Shown here piece by piece: positions 36,501 through 47,762 of a stretch of 64,000 nt of DNA. The position numbers and the translations under genes are program-made. The stretch is from positions 2,828,331 to 2,892,330 of the forward strand of contig BCIM01000002.1 in assembly GCA_039545315.1 (NCBI GenBank), given 5' to 3'. Each line of letters begins with the position of its first letter. Position 1 is the first letter of the stretch. The notes under the pieces were generated by a model, which was given only the letters and a program-made list of their open reading frames with translations, was not told the DNA's origin and ran no database searches. Origin of the DNA: Kondoa malvinella. Taxonomy: Eukaryota > Basidiomycota > Agaricostilbomycetes > Agaricostilbales > Kondoaceae.

Positions 36501-37245
36501 GAGAAACAAAGATTTAATCGGGATTTTGGAGACGCATTCTTCTTTACGAGTCGCCGCTGACCTCGAACCGAATGCCTGTAAGCATCACAGCTCTATGCAC
36601 TTGATACACGTTCTGACTTCAGTAACAGATATCGGTGGAGGCGATGGATCGATCGTCAACGACCATGACAGTAAGCTAAACTCGACACTTGCTTGCTCAG
36701 GCCTCACGCGCTGTAGTTTGTATACTGAGCGGAGACCTGAATTTCCGCATCGATATGCGAAGAGATATCGTCATCGATTGTGTCCAGCGCAAGGAATTCG
36801 AGACGCTACTCGAACAAGATCAGCTACTCAAGCAGATGCGAACGAATGCCGCGTTCCGGCTAAGATCCTTTAAAGAAGCACCGATAGATTTTGCGCCCAC
36901 TTACAAGTACGACCGGTCAGTCTGAATGTTGCCTTGTCAATTTCCGCTAATCCAGACTGCAGAGGAACGCACGATTATGATTCCTCCGAAAAGCAAAGGG
37001 CACCTGCTTATTGTGACAGAATTCTATGGCGAACACTTGCGCAAGGAGACGATGTTGTTCCACTTCATTATCAACGATACGAACCGACAGTGTCCGATCA
37101 TCGTCCTGTTTCAGCTGCCCTCGATTTCAGGATCAAGCAGATCGGACACTCACGCCGAACCACGACCAAACGTCAGATCTATACAGAGTGGCAGAAGAAG
37201 GAGCAATCGTTATTAGAAAGAGCCAAGCAATATTACGAGATGTAA
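33560..37245 (+). CDS. Inositol-polyphosphate 5-phosphatase with N-terminal WD40-like region
   Basis: The first 380 residues are Pro/Ser-rich and disordered, with PPPPPVSTRA- and PPIPPRPQL-type SH3-ligand stretches. A beta-propeller follows: VARGDLICVGSLHHLKFF, RRVWAGTRNGHLFEVDVDTG, SVYLSHDSGHISCWDEETG, HLWVGFKTGTI. The C-terminal half is the 5-phosphatase: VLTCSWNIDACKP, DIISFGLQEIIDLQ, RYGNKGAVISRF, FINCHLAAGQNA, LSGDLNFRID, PAYCDRILWRT and SDHRPVSAALDF hold the Mg-binding and catalytic residues. Enzymes of this type remove the 5-phosphate of PI(4,5)P2 or PI(3,4,5)P3 and control endocytosis and actin. The propeller replaces the Sac1 domain of yeast Inp51-53, as in some plant and basidiomycete enzymes. 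It ends at 37,245. Confidence 0.88.
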
Positions 37246-37429
37246 AGAAGATAACATGTATTTTTACTGTAGAGCTGTTCATAGTATCATTGCAGGCAAT
37301 CATGGAATACCCATCCTACCAGTCTGTTTCCTGAGTCTTCACATTGAGTTGAAACATCTGCACATCCGACCATTTGCCAACTGATAGCTGTCATGAGAAT
37401 GGTTTTATTACCCTGCTCAGCTGCTGCAC

Positions 37430-38200
37430 TTACACTTGACCAGCCGACGCTGACGTCTTTCTTTCTGATGAGCGACAACTTTTGAATGTAGTGTCCAGTG
37501 CTTACCTGATCTTCGCCGCAAAAGCACATTTTTCTGCGAACCTGACCCCAGCGCCTGTGAACATCCATCAGCTAAGTCAACCTGTAACTACAAGTGAGAC
37601 ATACTGTTTGCAGCTATTACATCAGCGACCAGCTGCTTAATCTGTCCAGACTTGACGACTTCGTGTTCCATCAACGCGCTTGTTGTATCGTCAGAATATC
37701 AAAGCAGACGGAACAAGAAGACTGACAGCAACAGCTTCGCGCCGATACCTTTCCCAGAGAAAGAAGGTACCAGGTATGCCGACACATAGGCCGTGTCGTC
37801 AAAGCACTGGTTGCCATGATCTTCTTCACCATAAGGTGTCAGAGAAGCATAGCCAATATCTTGGTTGTTGTGTGAGCAGACGAAACAGGGATAGCCAAGT
37901 TTAAGCAGCATCTTGAGCCATTGCTCCCGCGCATCACTAGAGACAGCTCTAGTGAAGTTGAGCGAGATGCTGTTGAAGATGTAATGGTTGTATATATTTG
38001 TGACTGCACAAAGAGATAAGAGAGGGTCTGTAAGTACGTTGATCCAGCTCACGGAACTTTACATCTTCGAGCGTCGCAGGTCGCAGCTGTACCGGCGTTT
38101 CGCGAGTTCCGGGCTGATATACTGGCAAGATTTCCGTTGGTATAGGGAAATTGCGACCTTCTATTGCTGGTTCGATGCCAATCGTTCGAGACCAGTATTG
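37430..38200 (-). CDS. GNAT N-acetyltransferase (PAT-like), copy 2; 5' end uncertain
   Basis: The spliced frame reads PVQLRPATLEDV, then NIYNHYIFNSISLNFTRA, DIGYASLTPYGEEDHGNQ and AYLVPSFSGKGIGAKLLL, the acetyl-CoA-binding loop (Q/RxxGxG/A as KGIG). This is the order in phosphinothricin-acetyltransferase-like enzymes. Later exons add VVKSGQIKQLVADVIAANSA and GVRFAEKCAFAAKI, ending at about 37,430. The coding frame can be followed back to 38,200. A possible first exon (38,293-38,273, MVLLLRK) would overlap the last exon of the next gene in another frame, so the true start is open. The substrate is unknown; such enzymes acetylate amino acids, methionine derivatives or antibiotics. Confidence 0.72.
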
Positions 38201-38222
38201 CTGAGAATGATAACAAGCTCAA

Positions 38223-38842
38223 TCAATGTGACGAGTCGCTGATGACATGACTGACGTGATCCCATCTCTGACCTTTCTTAATAGCAACACCATCCAGTCT
38301 ACGTTACAAGTCAATGGAACGCAATCAACATGCGAATAGCACCTACTCTCCATCACTGGAAAATCCAATAGCTTTGAGGAAAGCGACAGCACCCAGATTG
38401 CACGAAAGGATGTTGGCGAAGCAGCGATGAATGTCAGAATCGGCAGTGGAGCGATGCTGTAGAAGCGCCTGCCAGAGCCGCAGACCTAGCCCTTTGCGGC
38501 GGTGCTGGGGCGAGACAACGCAGAAGAAGCTTCCCGAGAAATTGTTACAACTGCCTTTCGTCTGTGTAGGCATTAGTCGACCTTGCGAGTGAGAATGATG
38601 AGGCAACATACCCAATAAGCCGGAGAGAGCAGAGCATATGCAACGGCCTCGCCTGTACTGTCTTCGGCTACTACGCAAGGATACTGTCTTGCGAGCATCT
38701 TGCTGAGCAGATCATGATGATATTGGACTGGCAGAGGCTTGTTCCATTCTTGCAGCCCTTCAGCTATAGCTTGACTGTGCAAAGCATTGATGATGGGCAC
38801 ATCGCCAATCACAGCGTCTCGAATGTGTTCTTTGTAACTCAT
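38223..38842 (-). CDS. GNAT N-acetyltransferase (PAT-like), copy 1
   Basis: From the ATG at 38,842: MSYKEHIRDAVIGDVPIINA begins a GNAT domain with ARQYPCVVAEDSTGEAVAYA. After an intron, FFCVVSPQHRRKGLGLRLWQ gives the acetyl-CoA loop RRKGLG. NLGAVAFLKAIGFSSDGE is spliced to LDGVAIKKGQRWDHVSHVI and stops at 38,223. It is the same subfamily as the gene immediately downstream on the same strand, so the two look like an old tandem duplication with much divergence. Probably cytosolic; substrate not predictable. Confidence 0.8.
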
Positions 38843-39104
38843 GTTACGAGTGCGCAGAATGCGGTCCCTAGCGAGGAGAAGGATAGAGCTGTCAATCTGG
38901 CGACGTACAAAGAACGCAGGAAAGCGAGGACTAAATCATAGGCGGTAGCATAGCATGAACAAAAGTCAAAAGAAGATGAAAGATAAGAAGGTGAGAAACG
39001 CCATGGGAAACACAGCGTAGCGGATAGAACAGAGTAGACTGTTGAAATTTTTATACATCTACCAGAATGCATTAGCGTTGAATCCTTCGTGACACGAGAC
39101 CCTA

Positions 39105-40003
39105 CTATCGTTTGACATTGTTCCATAAATCGTGCTTTACCTGCCCCAAGGAGCTCGTACTGAGCTGTTTTGCTGCTGCATCCAGTATAGACTCCGAGAC
39201 CTGCTCTTGAGTCTGACCAGCATCAACGACAATCCAACGAAAAGAGCAGCTATCTTGAACATCCTTGCCGAGCTTTTCGAAAATGTGTCGGACTTTATTT
39301 TGTAGTTCCTCCGTTTCATAGCGTTCTTCGCCAAACCCTCCTCGCTGTCGAGCTACTTCTGGTGTTAGGCTAAGGAAGAGTACGAGATCTGGTGAAAGTA
39401 GATTCAGGTCGGGCGATTGGCACCATGCATAGTCAAGACCCTGCGCTCTGCGTTATTCTTGTGCAAAAAGAAGCCAGCAGCATGGAGCGCACCTTTGCTG
39501 CTGAGAAAGCGACACCTGAGAAAGCGTATCTGTCTGCTATGACGTGTATCCCAGCTGACAGATCGCGCTCGATGGCTTTTCTGCATAATACATGTCAGCG
39601 AAGTGACAATTAAGATGTTAGCAGAGCCCTACGCGCATTCCCATCTATTCGCAGAGAAGAGCAAATGTATAGCATGATCATCCAGCTCGGTCGATTGTCG
39701 CAAATAGGCATCTATCATCTGGCCTATAGCAGTCGTCCTATCTACCGCGACATCATGAGCTTGACAAGACCACAGCGAGAGAGAGACAGACCTGGGAAGC
39801 GAACTGCTTTGGCCTTTAAGCCATGCTCTTCCAGACTCTCGACGAGCTTCACTACTTGAGTAGATTTGCCTATGAGGGATATATGAGCTCTTCAAATGGA
39901 ATGCAGCTCTACAGCGCTCACCTGAACGATCAAGGCCCTCCAAGATGATGAATGACCCGCGTCCGCCTTTGCTTTGAAGGGCGGTCAAACGTTCGTCGAG
40001 CAT
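39105..40003 (-). CDS. CDC8: Thymidylate kinase (dTMP kinase)
   Basis: GSFIILEGLDRSG is joined across an intron to KSTQVVKLVESLEEHGLKAK, giving the P-loop GLDRSGKST. AIGQMIDAYLRQSTELDDHA and LLFSANRWEC follow, then HVIADRYAFSGVAFSAAKG with the conserved DR[YH] and the TMP-binding stretch, GLDYAWCQSPDLNLLSPDLV, and the lid arginines in ARQRGGFGEERYE. It phosphorylates dTMP to dTDP with ATP, an essential step to dTTP. Length, about 230 residues, is usual. Four introns of about 50 bases, ending at 39,105. A start at 40,003 (MLDERLTALQSKGGRG) gives a slightly long N-terminus. Confidence 0.9.
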
Positions 40004-40281
40004 GAGGACTAGGCGTTATCTGGTCTTGCTTGCTGTGAGCCGGTACACACGTAGCTGCTATACTACTGGCAGCTCGAGGTCAAGTCTCCATTTTCGACAT
40101 TGCGAGGCTTCTTCCGACACCACGAACTTCACAAAGTCAATTTGAAAGGCTTATGGGTGTCTGCTCCGAGACTGACACTACGCTGTCAACACTTTGACTC
40201 TATTTCCAATCAAACGGTTCCTTGACTGGCAACGATACACAGAATAGCCTGCTTCCTGTATACCCTTGCTGCTGTACCACT

Positions 40282-42024
40282 ATGCCGCGTATATCTTCCT
40301 GTCTATTTAGAGCTCGTGATGCGCCTCTCGTATCCTTGGGCTCTGTCTTTGATTATCCTAAAGTATTTTTGTTACCGAGCCCTGCCATACCGCGTCAGTC
40401 GGATCAAGTTCATCCTTCGACCGCCAGCAGCTCCTCCGCTCCCCGATCTTGGCCTACCTATTCTCCCTTAGTTCCAACTCAGTCTAGATACTCCAATGGA
40501 ACGAGCGAAACGATGCCCGAGTTGCAGCCTACGAACAAAACGATAATAGTCAAAGTCAATAGAAGTCAAGCTTACTACAGAAAACACTACGTCGAAATCG
40601 CCAACCTGGTTTCAAAAGCAGGCTTCCGTTAAATACTCCCTTCCCTAATCGCTGAAGATACTTTGGTAGGCAAAACGGACGACAATCTTCTGCTTCTACC
40701 AGCCCTCACAGAGGTTTTCGAACTCTTTACCGACCGCTTGACTCGTAAAGGGGTTAAAGTCGCCCAAAAACTTGCCCAAACTTCCGGTTTTCCCATTCGA
40801 ATCATGTCTTCGGCGGCTCCAACCTCGGATCTCACCCTCGGTCTTTCTAGTCGCCCTTTCCAACTCTCTACAGAGCATCCTCAAGACTGCCCCAATGACC
40901 GTTTGATGCAAAGCGGTCCTCCTCAAGATGCATCAGGAATGACAAATCCAATCTCAAATGAATCAGATACAAGCTCTGGTCATGTTTCAAAAGTCGATGT
41001 TTCCTTACAAGATACTCCGGGGAATAAGATTGGGCAAATTGAAAGTCAGGTCAAGATTGAACTTCTGGGTAGGAAACTAGCAGAAAATGTATGTGCACTT
41101 ACGACATTGTGCTAAATGAGTACTCATATACTACTTCTACAGGTCGGTACGCAACACAGGACAAGAGCAGATGAGGTAGTTAAGGGTGCTTATCGATTTC
41201 GCGCGACGGGAATGGCAGCCATACAGAGTGCCTACGTCTCGGTCGTGACGGAGCGTAGCGATTGGCTGTTCGACCTAGACGTGTGAGCATGGTCTCAATT
41301 CAGACTATGCTATAACTTACTATCGGTTTCTTGTAGCTACGACTCACGATCAAGCGAGCTGGAACTTTCCGTGAGTGATGTCTTGAAAACGATGCACAGT
41401 ACGTGCCTGGTATCTTTTGTCTGACAGCAACCCTCAGATTGCGCGCCTGCACTACTCCGAGCCCAGGACAGTCACCAGTATCCTCATCAAGTCATCTTGC
41501 ATCCGAATACGGGAGAAGCTCTTCACCAGGAAGGAGCAACAACACTAGATCCGGCCTTATTAGCTCACATTCACATATATGAGCAACCCGACCGAGACTA
41601 CTTGCCGCAACTGTCTTTCAACGCCCAGCTCGAAGTAATTTCTTTGGCAAACCATCTCTTCTCTCCCGACAGTCATAAATTCATTGTTTTTCAGCATGTA
41701 AGCTTTACTCTATCTCTTTTCTACCGCGTAGCTGACTGGACTGGCATAGTTCGAGCCCAAAAGCCTGCGAGCTTTGCAGAAGACGAATCATCATGTCTGT
41801 TCTGTCGGGCGAGGGCATCCTGGTAAGCCTTCGAATCGGTGAAGTAGGCTTGCACTGATGCTTCAACAGTACTCTCACTTTCTCCCCCTTCTTCAGCTTT
41901 ATCGGACCCAGAGAAGAATACTTTGGAAATCCGGCACCCGCACAAAATCAATGCTCTCTTTCCAAGCGGATCAAGGAGAGAACCTCGAGTCTGTCTCTCA
42001 AGAGCACCTTCACTGCATGTTTGA
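40282..42024 (+). CDS. Uncharacterised protein, multi-exon
   Basis: I do not recognise it. The ATG at 40,282 starts MPRISSCLFRARDAPLVSLG, which has the basic, acid-poor look of a mitochondrial presequence. A Ser/Pro-rich linker follows, then KTIIVKVNRSQAYYRKHYVE. A short intron near 40,630-40,660, with a CTAAT branch site, leads to LVGKTDDNLLLLPALTEVFE. Later segments include KGAYRFRATGMAAIQSAYVS, WLFDLDVYDSRSSELELSVS and LPQLSFNAQLEVISLANHLF. The last exons (FEPKSLRALQKTNHHVCSVG) end at about 42,024. The middle is low in complexity (Ser/Asp/Gln) and probably disordered. No catalytic motif is evident. Confidence 0.55.
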
Positions 42025-42309
42025 ACTGGAAGCGCGCCGCTCGCAGTATCTATCTACCGCAACGTCTTACTTCCGGTCTTTTAATCGATAATTGGCAACA
42101 GATCCTCGCGTCTGAACCGAGAACGAGCAATATTGAAGTGGTAGCTAGGGAGATTTGACAAGACTTATGCTTGCTTTATATGATTTTTACTTCTTCATTT
42201 GTCATATTGAACTTGCTCTGACAAAAGAACTGCTTGCATTCACACCTCGAGGACAATACAGAAACCTATATTCACAACAGAACCACTCTTTCGACACTTC
42301 CATCCCTTG

Positions 42310-44362
42310 TTACCTCCCTAAGTGCCCGCTGAGATCAGTCAACGATACATCGTCGATTTCCGGTTCTGACTTCTTGTGCTCCAGCTTCCTTCGCCAATCC
42401 GCTTTGATCTCCAGCGTCTGTGTCTGATGATGCGCTTGAATGGGTAGTGATTCACTTGCTTGACTGGTGTGCTCTTTCGGTATAGCTTTGCCATCTGATT
42501 GCTGTCCGGTCCAAGCTCTCATGAACAGCAGACCGCTACGAGAAGCATTAGCACGAGGAACTGGAGCAAAGCTTACGACTCACTTGACGCAGAGTGCCAG
42601 ACAGCTATAGATCCCGATGTTACTTCCCATAATGAAGGACAGCGATGTTTTCTGAGTCATGAGCTTGAAGAAGAAAAAGCCAGATGCAGAATAGAGACCG
42701 AGATAAGCCATTGCAGCAAGTAAGACGACAGCAGCTTCTATCGCCCTGCAAACATCATAAGTAGCTGCTTGATTCGGTGTCCCATAATGCTCACATTGAC
42801 TGATAATCTCTCCGAAGTTTCCGCATAACAGTGCTTTGGACCGATTCATGCTGAGAGTCGCTTCCACCAAAGCCTTCCAACTCCCTAAGCTGTTTCGCGA
42901 GCATCCGCAGGTAGACAAAGCTGAGAGGCAAAAAGGCTGAAGTGACGACAATGATGTTGCCGAGCATGATTCGATAGGCGCGAGAGATCTGCTTGAGATT
43001 AGCCTGAAATTGAGAGGTAGCAGAAATACTAACATTGGGCTCAAATCCATCAAGCATGCTGATACCGAAGCGCAGTAGAATGGGCGTCCATTTAGCATCA
43101 TACGTGAAACCATCTCCACTATTCCAAGCTTTCGCCTTGGCTGAGACCATCCCAAGCAGTTCCGTCATGATGGATTCGCCTTTATCATACTCCATCGCTC
43201 CTTTTGTATAGCCAAAGATGATGGATCCAGCGATTGCGATGTAAGCACATAGGTAGGCGGCATTGATCATCCAAGCATTGATAGGGATGCCTAGGACTCG
43301 AGGGCGGCCAGGTGAAGAAAGGAACAGCAGAATCGTAATGCCTTGAGCTTCACAGAGTACCTGCCATGGGATCAGCCGAACCGGATTTTACAGAGAGGCA
43401 TCACACGTACGGAATAGACTATCAGAAGGCATGCATAAGGCTCGCAAAAATGTGTAGAAGCGAGTCTGCAACCGATCAGCTCAGAGCAGACTAGTGCCAG
43501 ACATTGCTCACCCTGATTGTCGACGATATGCTATCGTTTCTAGGCTGACAAAGGTGATGGCCACTATGAGTGGAGTCAGTTGTGTCCGGACTATATAGCT
43601 CAGAATCCTACTGATACTGTATAGGCCACTAAACAACATGAAGAGGGAAGTGGAATTGGGCACACAGATGACCCCGTAGGATGTATCTTTTCGCTTGAAG
43701 AACCATCTATCGACACATCAGCGTCCACAATCTGTGCTGGAATAGTGCTTACAGATTCCCAGTCGTGGTTCGCAAGAAGATGGTAGCGACTCCGAGGCAA
43801 AAGGAAGCGGAGAGCAGGCCGATGAAGATGTATACAGCGATATAAAATGCTGGAGTCAATGGCTGAATGACGAGGTCCAGAAGCTCCTGTTGGTAGAAAG
43901 AGTATGCTACGATAGAGTTAGCCTCGGCGGGACAGATCGAGCAGACGGCCAACGATTGACATCCAAAGGCAGGCTCTGAGCCGCCTTGAGCGTTTCCTGG
44001 AGCGTTTCGATAGACGGCATTACGGTATAGGGAGTGATAGGGCAGAAGGAAAGACAGAGACAGGAAAGGGAGGGGGACGAGATCAGCGACGAAAGTAAAG
44101 AGGGGCTCAAGGGGAATAACAAGCCAGAATCTAGGTCCGAAGTAACGTGATTCATTCAGAATGATCTCGAGGTAGCAGTCAAACGGCTTCTGAGGCACTC
44201 TAAGCCGATAATGAAAGGCGTAACGGAAGCAAGAATTATTAAGAAGGTCAAAGTTGGCTTCCTTAAAAGGCAGCTTGGCTTCGACAGAAGTCGCGTGAGG
44301 TGCCCAGCGGGGCTGTCAAGGTCGATCAGGCGGATAGACTCATGCGGCGACATTGTTTGCAT
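42310..44362 (-). CDS. Uncharacterised polytopic membrane protein
   Basis: At least seven hydrophobic segments are encoded in order. These include PTLTFLIILASVTPFIIGLE near 44,230, PLTPAFYIAVYIFIGLLSAS near 43,830, LFMLFSGLYSIS near 43,620, ITILLFLSSPGR near 43,340, INAAYLCAYIAIAGSIIFGY near 43,240, IMLGNIIVVTSAFLPLSFVY near 42,950, and IEAAVVLLAAMAYLGLYSAS near 42,710. A cytoplasmic-looking block, WFFKRKDTSYGVICVPN, follows the second group. The C-terminus is a hydrophilic tail (KADWRRKLEHKKSEPEIDD) that stops at 42,310. The start at 44,362 or 44,353 (MSPHESIRLIDLD) is likely, but the joins in the first third are uncertain. A receptor-like or lipid-handling role is conceivable; I do not recognise the family. 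Confidence 0.6.
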
Positions 44363-44538
44363 GGACAGAAGCTTGTGCTTGCAAGTCAGTTCAGCATGGT
44401 GGTCAGGACGAACGGATATTGACATTAAGTGACAGGTCTGGGGCAGAGGCAAGTGTCAACATGCACAGCTGCCTACAGTATGCTACTATATCGTGTCGTG
44501 CGACGCTATGTACAGAGCTCACCGGCGACGATAATAGC

Positions 44539-45491
44539 TTAGAGAACGACCGAGAACGCACTCGAGGCTACATCCGCCGCAGTCTGGATACACTGCGCAT
44601 CGCTGCCCGATATCGCACAGCTAACGTATTGCTCTGGCGCAGAATAGATGTACTGGGTCGGGCCAGCGATGATGGTAGCTGTATGGACATATTAGACCAT
44701 GATTAGCAGCAAAACGAAGACATTTACCTGTATATGTAGTAGCAGCAGTGACACTGCCGCTCGATATATTCTGGACAATGATGTCCTGGACAGTCGCTTC
44801 TGCGCTGGGTGCTGCAGATCCTACTTCGCTAAGAATTTGAGACTGCATGGGATTTCAGCTCAGAGCACACTTTACGACTGCGAACTTACTGCACTAGGCT
44901 GCCCGCCAGGTATAGATGGTACTGTGAAGATGCTAGGAATTCCAGAGGTCGCGTACGCGGGAAGCAGAGTAGGAGGTAGAATCGTCAAGCGATCCGAGTA
45001 GCCTGATGCTCCCGTGCTGAGGCTGGTGACTTGAACAGAGTAATTGCCTTGTGGAATACCCGCAGGTATCTGATATTCGAATTGCCCGCACGAGTATTCA
45101 GAATTGTTGCAGTCGCCGCCAGATGCTGATGTTGAATTGATGACATAGATCGTTGGTAGACCATCGCTAACATTCAGTGGATTCAGTTGGATGGAGACAT
45201 CGCCAGTGGGAGGCTGTATCGTGTCAATCAGAACACGCGAAAAGGAGGATCAGGTATGAAAGGCATACATTGAGCCATTGTATCAGTTGCTGGCTCTCAA
45301 CTGGCCATTGAGCGAAACATCGGTAGAAGCCACATGTGGGCGAAGTAATGTAGAGCGCTTTGCCTGCGCACTTGTCAAGCAAGCAAGAAGAGAAACCGAA
45401 CGGCCGAACCTTCCGGGTTAGCTGTATCCGTCTGAGCAGCTGTTTCGCTTGCGAATACAGTGACGAGCAGTAGACACAGGTGAGCAAACAT
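44539..45491 (-). CDS. Secreted/surface protein with Kre9/Knh1-like Ig domain
   Basis: A signal peptide (MFAHLCLLLVTVFASETAAQ) starts at 45,491. After an intron the chain reads ALYITSPTCGFYRCFAQWPV, then QQLIQWLN joined to PPTGDVSIQLNPLNVSDG, GQFEYQIPAGIPQGNYSVQV and GYSDRLTILPP. This is the pattern of the Kre9/Knh1-type immunoglobulin-like domain found in fungal wall and GPI proteins. The rest is Ser/Ala/Thr-rich (PSIFTVPSIPGGQPSA, SSGSVTAATTYT) and ends ASSAFSVVL at 44,539 with a short hydrophobic end. Kre9-type proteins take part in beta-1,6-glucan assembly; a wall-surface role is the safe inference. No clear GPI signal. Confidence 0.78.
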
Positions 45492-45872
45492 GGCGTTCGA
45501 GATCGAAAAGGGAATGCGGAAAACGAAATCGATTCCGTTGAGCTAAAATTAGATAGCGGCCGGTTGCGGTGCTGCGGGTCTATCAAGCAGCACTTGGGCC
45601 TGCCTTGTATGCTTAGCAGGAAGAACTTACTCATGACTGCAGTCTGCCAATGCCTCGATTGGCTATCCTCCTACCAAATCAATCATCCCGAGTCCTGGCT
45701 TTATCGCGATTCTTCTGTCTTCCAGCACATCGTCTAGAATGCCCATCTTGCCAATGAGCCTTCTGACAGGTCTTGCTACAATACATCGCTATCGAGCAGC
45801 TTTATGGGCATGAGCCAGAGATCAAACAACCGAAATATCGTAAGTACCTTCCACAGCATTTGTAGTTTTGTG
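45492..45872. other. Intergenic region without supported features
   Basis: About 380 bases upstream of the Kre9-like gene and downstream of the unknown gene at 45,873-46,754. Nothing recognisable. Confidence 0.3.
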
Positions 45873-46754
45873 CTATGGCAATCGGTCGCGAATCACCATA
45901 AAGTCGTATTCGTATTGCCCACATTGTATGCAGACAAGTTCGGTGCATTTAGAATTGGCACGAAAGTGGTCAATTTCATAGATGAGTTTGAATCGTTCGG
46001 CAACACTTGGCAGATTGCAAATGGCATGTGGCTCTTCGAATTGCTGCGTAAAGTCTTTGACTGGTCGAAGAGGCAGACGCAAAGCAGCGGCCAGAGCGAA
46101 TAGGTGTTGAACGAAGTGCTTGGAACACCAAGGCGTAATAGAGCGTGCCCCCAAAAGCCCAGATCACGAGTTCATCAAGGCGTGACGTCCACCGTTTCTT
46201 CTCTGAAGGTATCTTATCCATCATTTCCACCAGGTATTCCACCGTACTCTTGTACTCAATAATATGGCAAGCGGTCCACACACTACAACAAGAAAGGCCT
46301 GTTCATCTTCAAAAGGCGTCTCGCATCTGGAAGGAACTCGCGATAAGAAGCAATCCAGGGCCTTGAGAAGGAAGATGCAGGTGTCCTGCGTAGAGAAACT
46401 TTTGAGGTGGTTTGTGAATTTCATTGTATTGATCATCCAATAACATACGCTTTCCGTGTGAGGGAGAAAATCGCCGACACGAATGCTCGACACTAGATTG
46501 ACGGTTGCGTAGAAAGGTGTCTCACTTAGAGCTCTTCTAAGAATCAAGACATGGACAGCGTCCAGAGCTTCCGAAGGGATATCAGGGATTCGCGCCTCCA
46601 CTATCACGCCGGTTATGATAGCTGACCAGTCCCCTCGCATTAAGCCGTCGGAGTGCAACTGAGCTTTATCTTTGAAAGCTTGCATCAATTGAGCTGGCAC
46701 GCTGGACTTGGGATGTTCAATGCGCATCGAAGCCTTGCCGCTGCAGGAGGCCAT
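45873..46754 (-). CDS. Uncharacterised protein
   Basis: From an ATG at 46,754 (MASCSGKASMRIEHPKSSVP) the frame runs through AIITGVIVEARIPDIPSEAL, VHVLILRRALSETPFYATVN and FEDEQAFL. A 35-base intron at about 46,290 joins it in phase to YKSTVEYLVEMMDKIPSEKK and RLDELVIWAFGGTLYYAL. The last exon is less certain; a frame with VAERFKLIYEIDHFRANSK runs to a stop at 45,873. The successful in-phase join supports a real gene. I recognise no family; the predicted protein is mixed alpha-helical, with one weakly hydrophobic stretch. Confidence 0.5.
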
Positions 46755-47031
46755 CTTGACGCGCTAGAACGGAGGTTTTCTGTGCTTTTGTGATTGCCGC
46801 GGAGCGCCTTCTTGGGTAGCGACAGCCAAAGCAAGATAAGAGCCACAAAGAGCAGTGCACCGCGTGCAACACGATATGACTGACAGACTGCGGAACTAGT
46901 AAAGGTATCGACCGTCTCGAAAGTACAAGTCGTCGAATATCGGGTCTGATGACAAAGGACAGCAAACACGGTACAGAGAAAACAGTATTACTATTACATG
47001 CTATCCAGTATTACAGATGAAAGTCGGGCCT

Positions 47032-47644
47032 CTACTCGATCAACACCGTTTGCGATTTCCCTCCAGACAGCTTCGGGATGATTGCGCTGAGGACACCGTC
47101 GGTGTAACTGGATACGATATAAGCACAGGCTTACGAACAGTTGGAGTGACTCACGAAGCTTTGACAGCCTTGGTATCGATGGTATTTGGCAGCTTGATCG
47201 AACGGATAAAGTTGCCTTGGAAACGCTCTGACACCCACGAGGAAGGGCCAGCTTGCTCAGATGGTGGTTCAATAGCTGACTTTCGAGCGACAGAGCCGGT
47301 CAGAGTGAGTGTTTGACCATCTTCGCCAAATCTACAATAGAAAGGTCAGATGGGGTCTATGCCATTGCTGTGCATAGGCTTACGATAGATTCAGATCTTC
47401 TTTCTTAGCACCAGGAACATCCGCCCTGAAGTGATACGCGTCTTTGTCCTCCTCGACTATCATCGATCGTCAGCATTCATCCAGGACTTTCCAAGCCAAA
47501 CTTACTATCTATAGCTGGACCTTGACTCTTCAAATGTTGTGCAAGAGGACCAGCAAGAGCAGTGTGCATGTCGTCAAGTGCACGGAAAGCGCCACGGAAC
47601 TCGGCAGGTAGGTGAGAGCGGATTTGAGGGAAGATGAGCGACAT
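47032..47644 (-). CDS. Small heat-shock protein, HSP20 / alpha-crystallin family
   Basis: From the ATG at 47,644 (MSLIFPQIRSHLPAEF), a short N-terminal arm leads to the alpha-crystallin domain: IEEDKDAYHFRADVPGAKKE, DLNLS joined to RFGEDGQTLTLTGSVARK, ERFQGNFIRSIKLPNTIDT, and the C-terminal GVLSAIIPKLSG block, which carries the A-x-x-x-x-G-V-L signature. It ends QTVLIE at 47,032. These proteins form oligomers that hold unfolding proteins in the cytosol. There are three introns, which is less usual for a heat-shock gene. A heat-shock element and TATA box lie upstream at 47,729-47,762. Confidence 0.9.
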
Positions 47645-47728
47645 TTGGTTAGAGCTGATTGCCTTGGTGGTTAGATGTCGAAATAGTTTGGATAGACGGA
47701 AAGAGAGCAACAGGAGTCAAGAGCTCAT

Positions 47729-47762
47729 ATATACTGATTGAAAACATGTTCGAGAAGCATCT
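47729..47762 (-). promoter_or_regulatory. Heat-shock element and TATA box of the HSP20 gene
   Basis: Upstream of the HSP20 start at 47,644, the sequence TTCGAGAAGCATC (47,750-47,762) fits the alternating TTCnnGAAnn(T/A)TC units bound by heat-shock factor, with one base off in the third unit. TATATA lies at 47,729-47,734, between this site and the start codon. The order and spacing are those of a heat-induced promoter. Confidence 0.5.
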
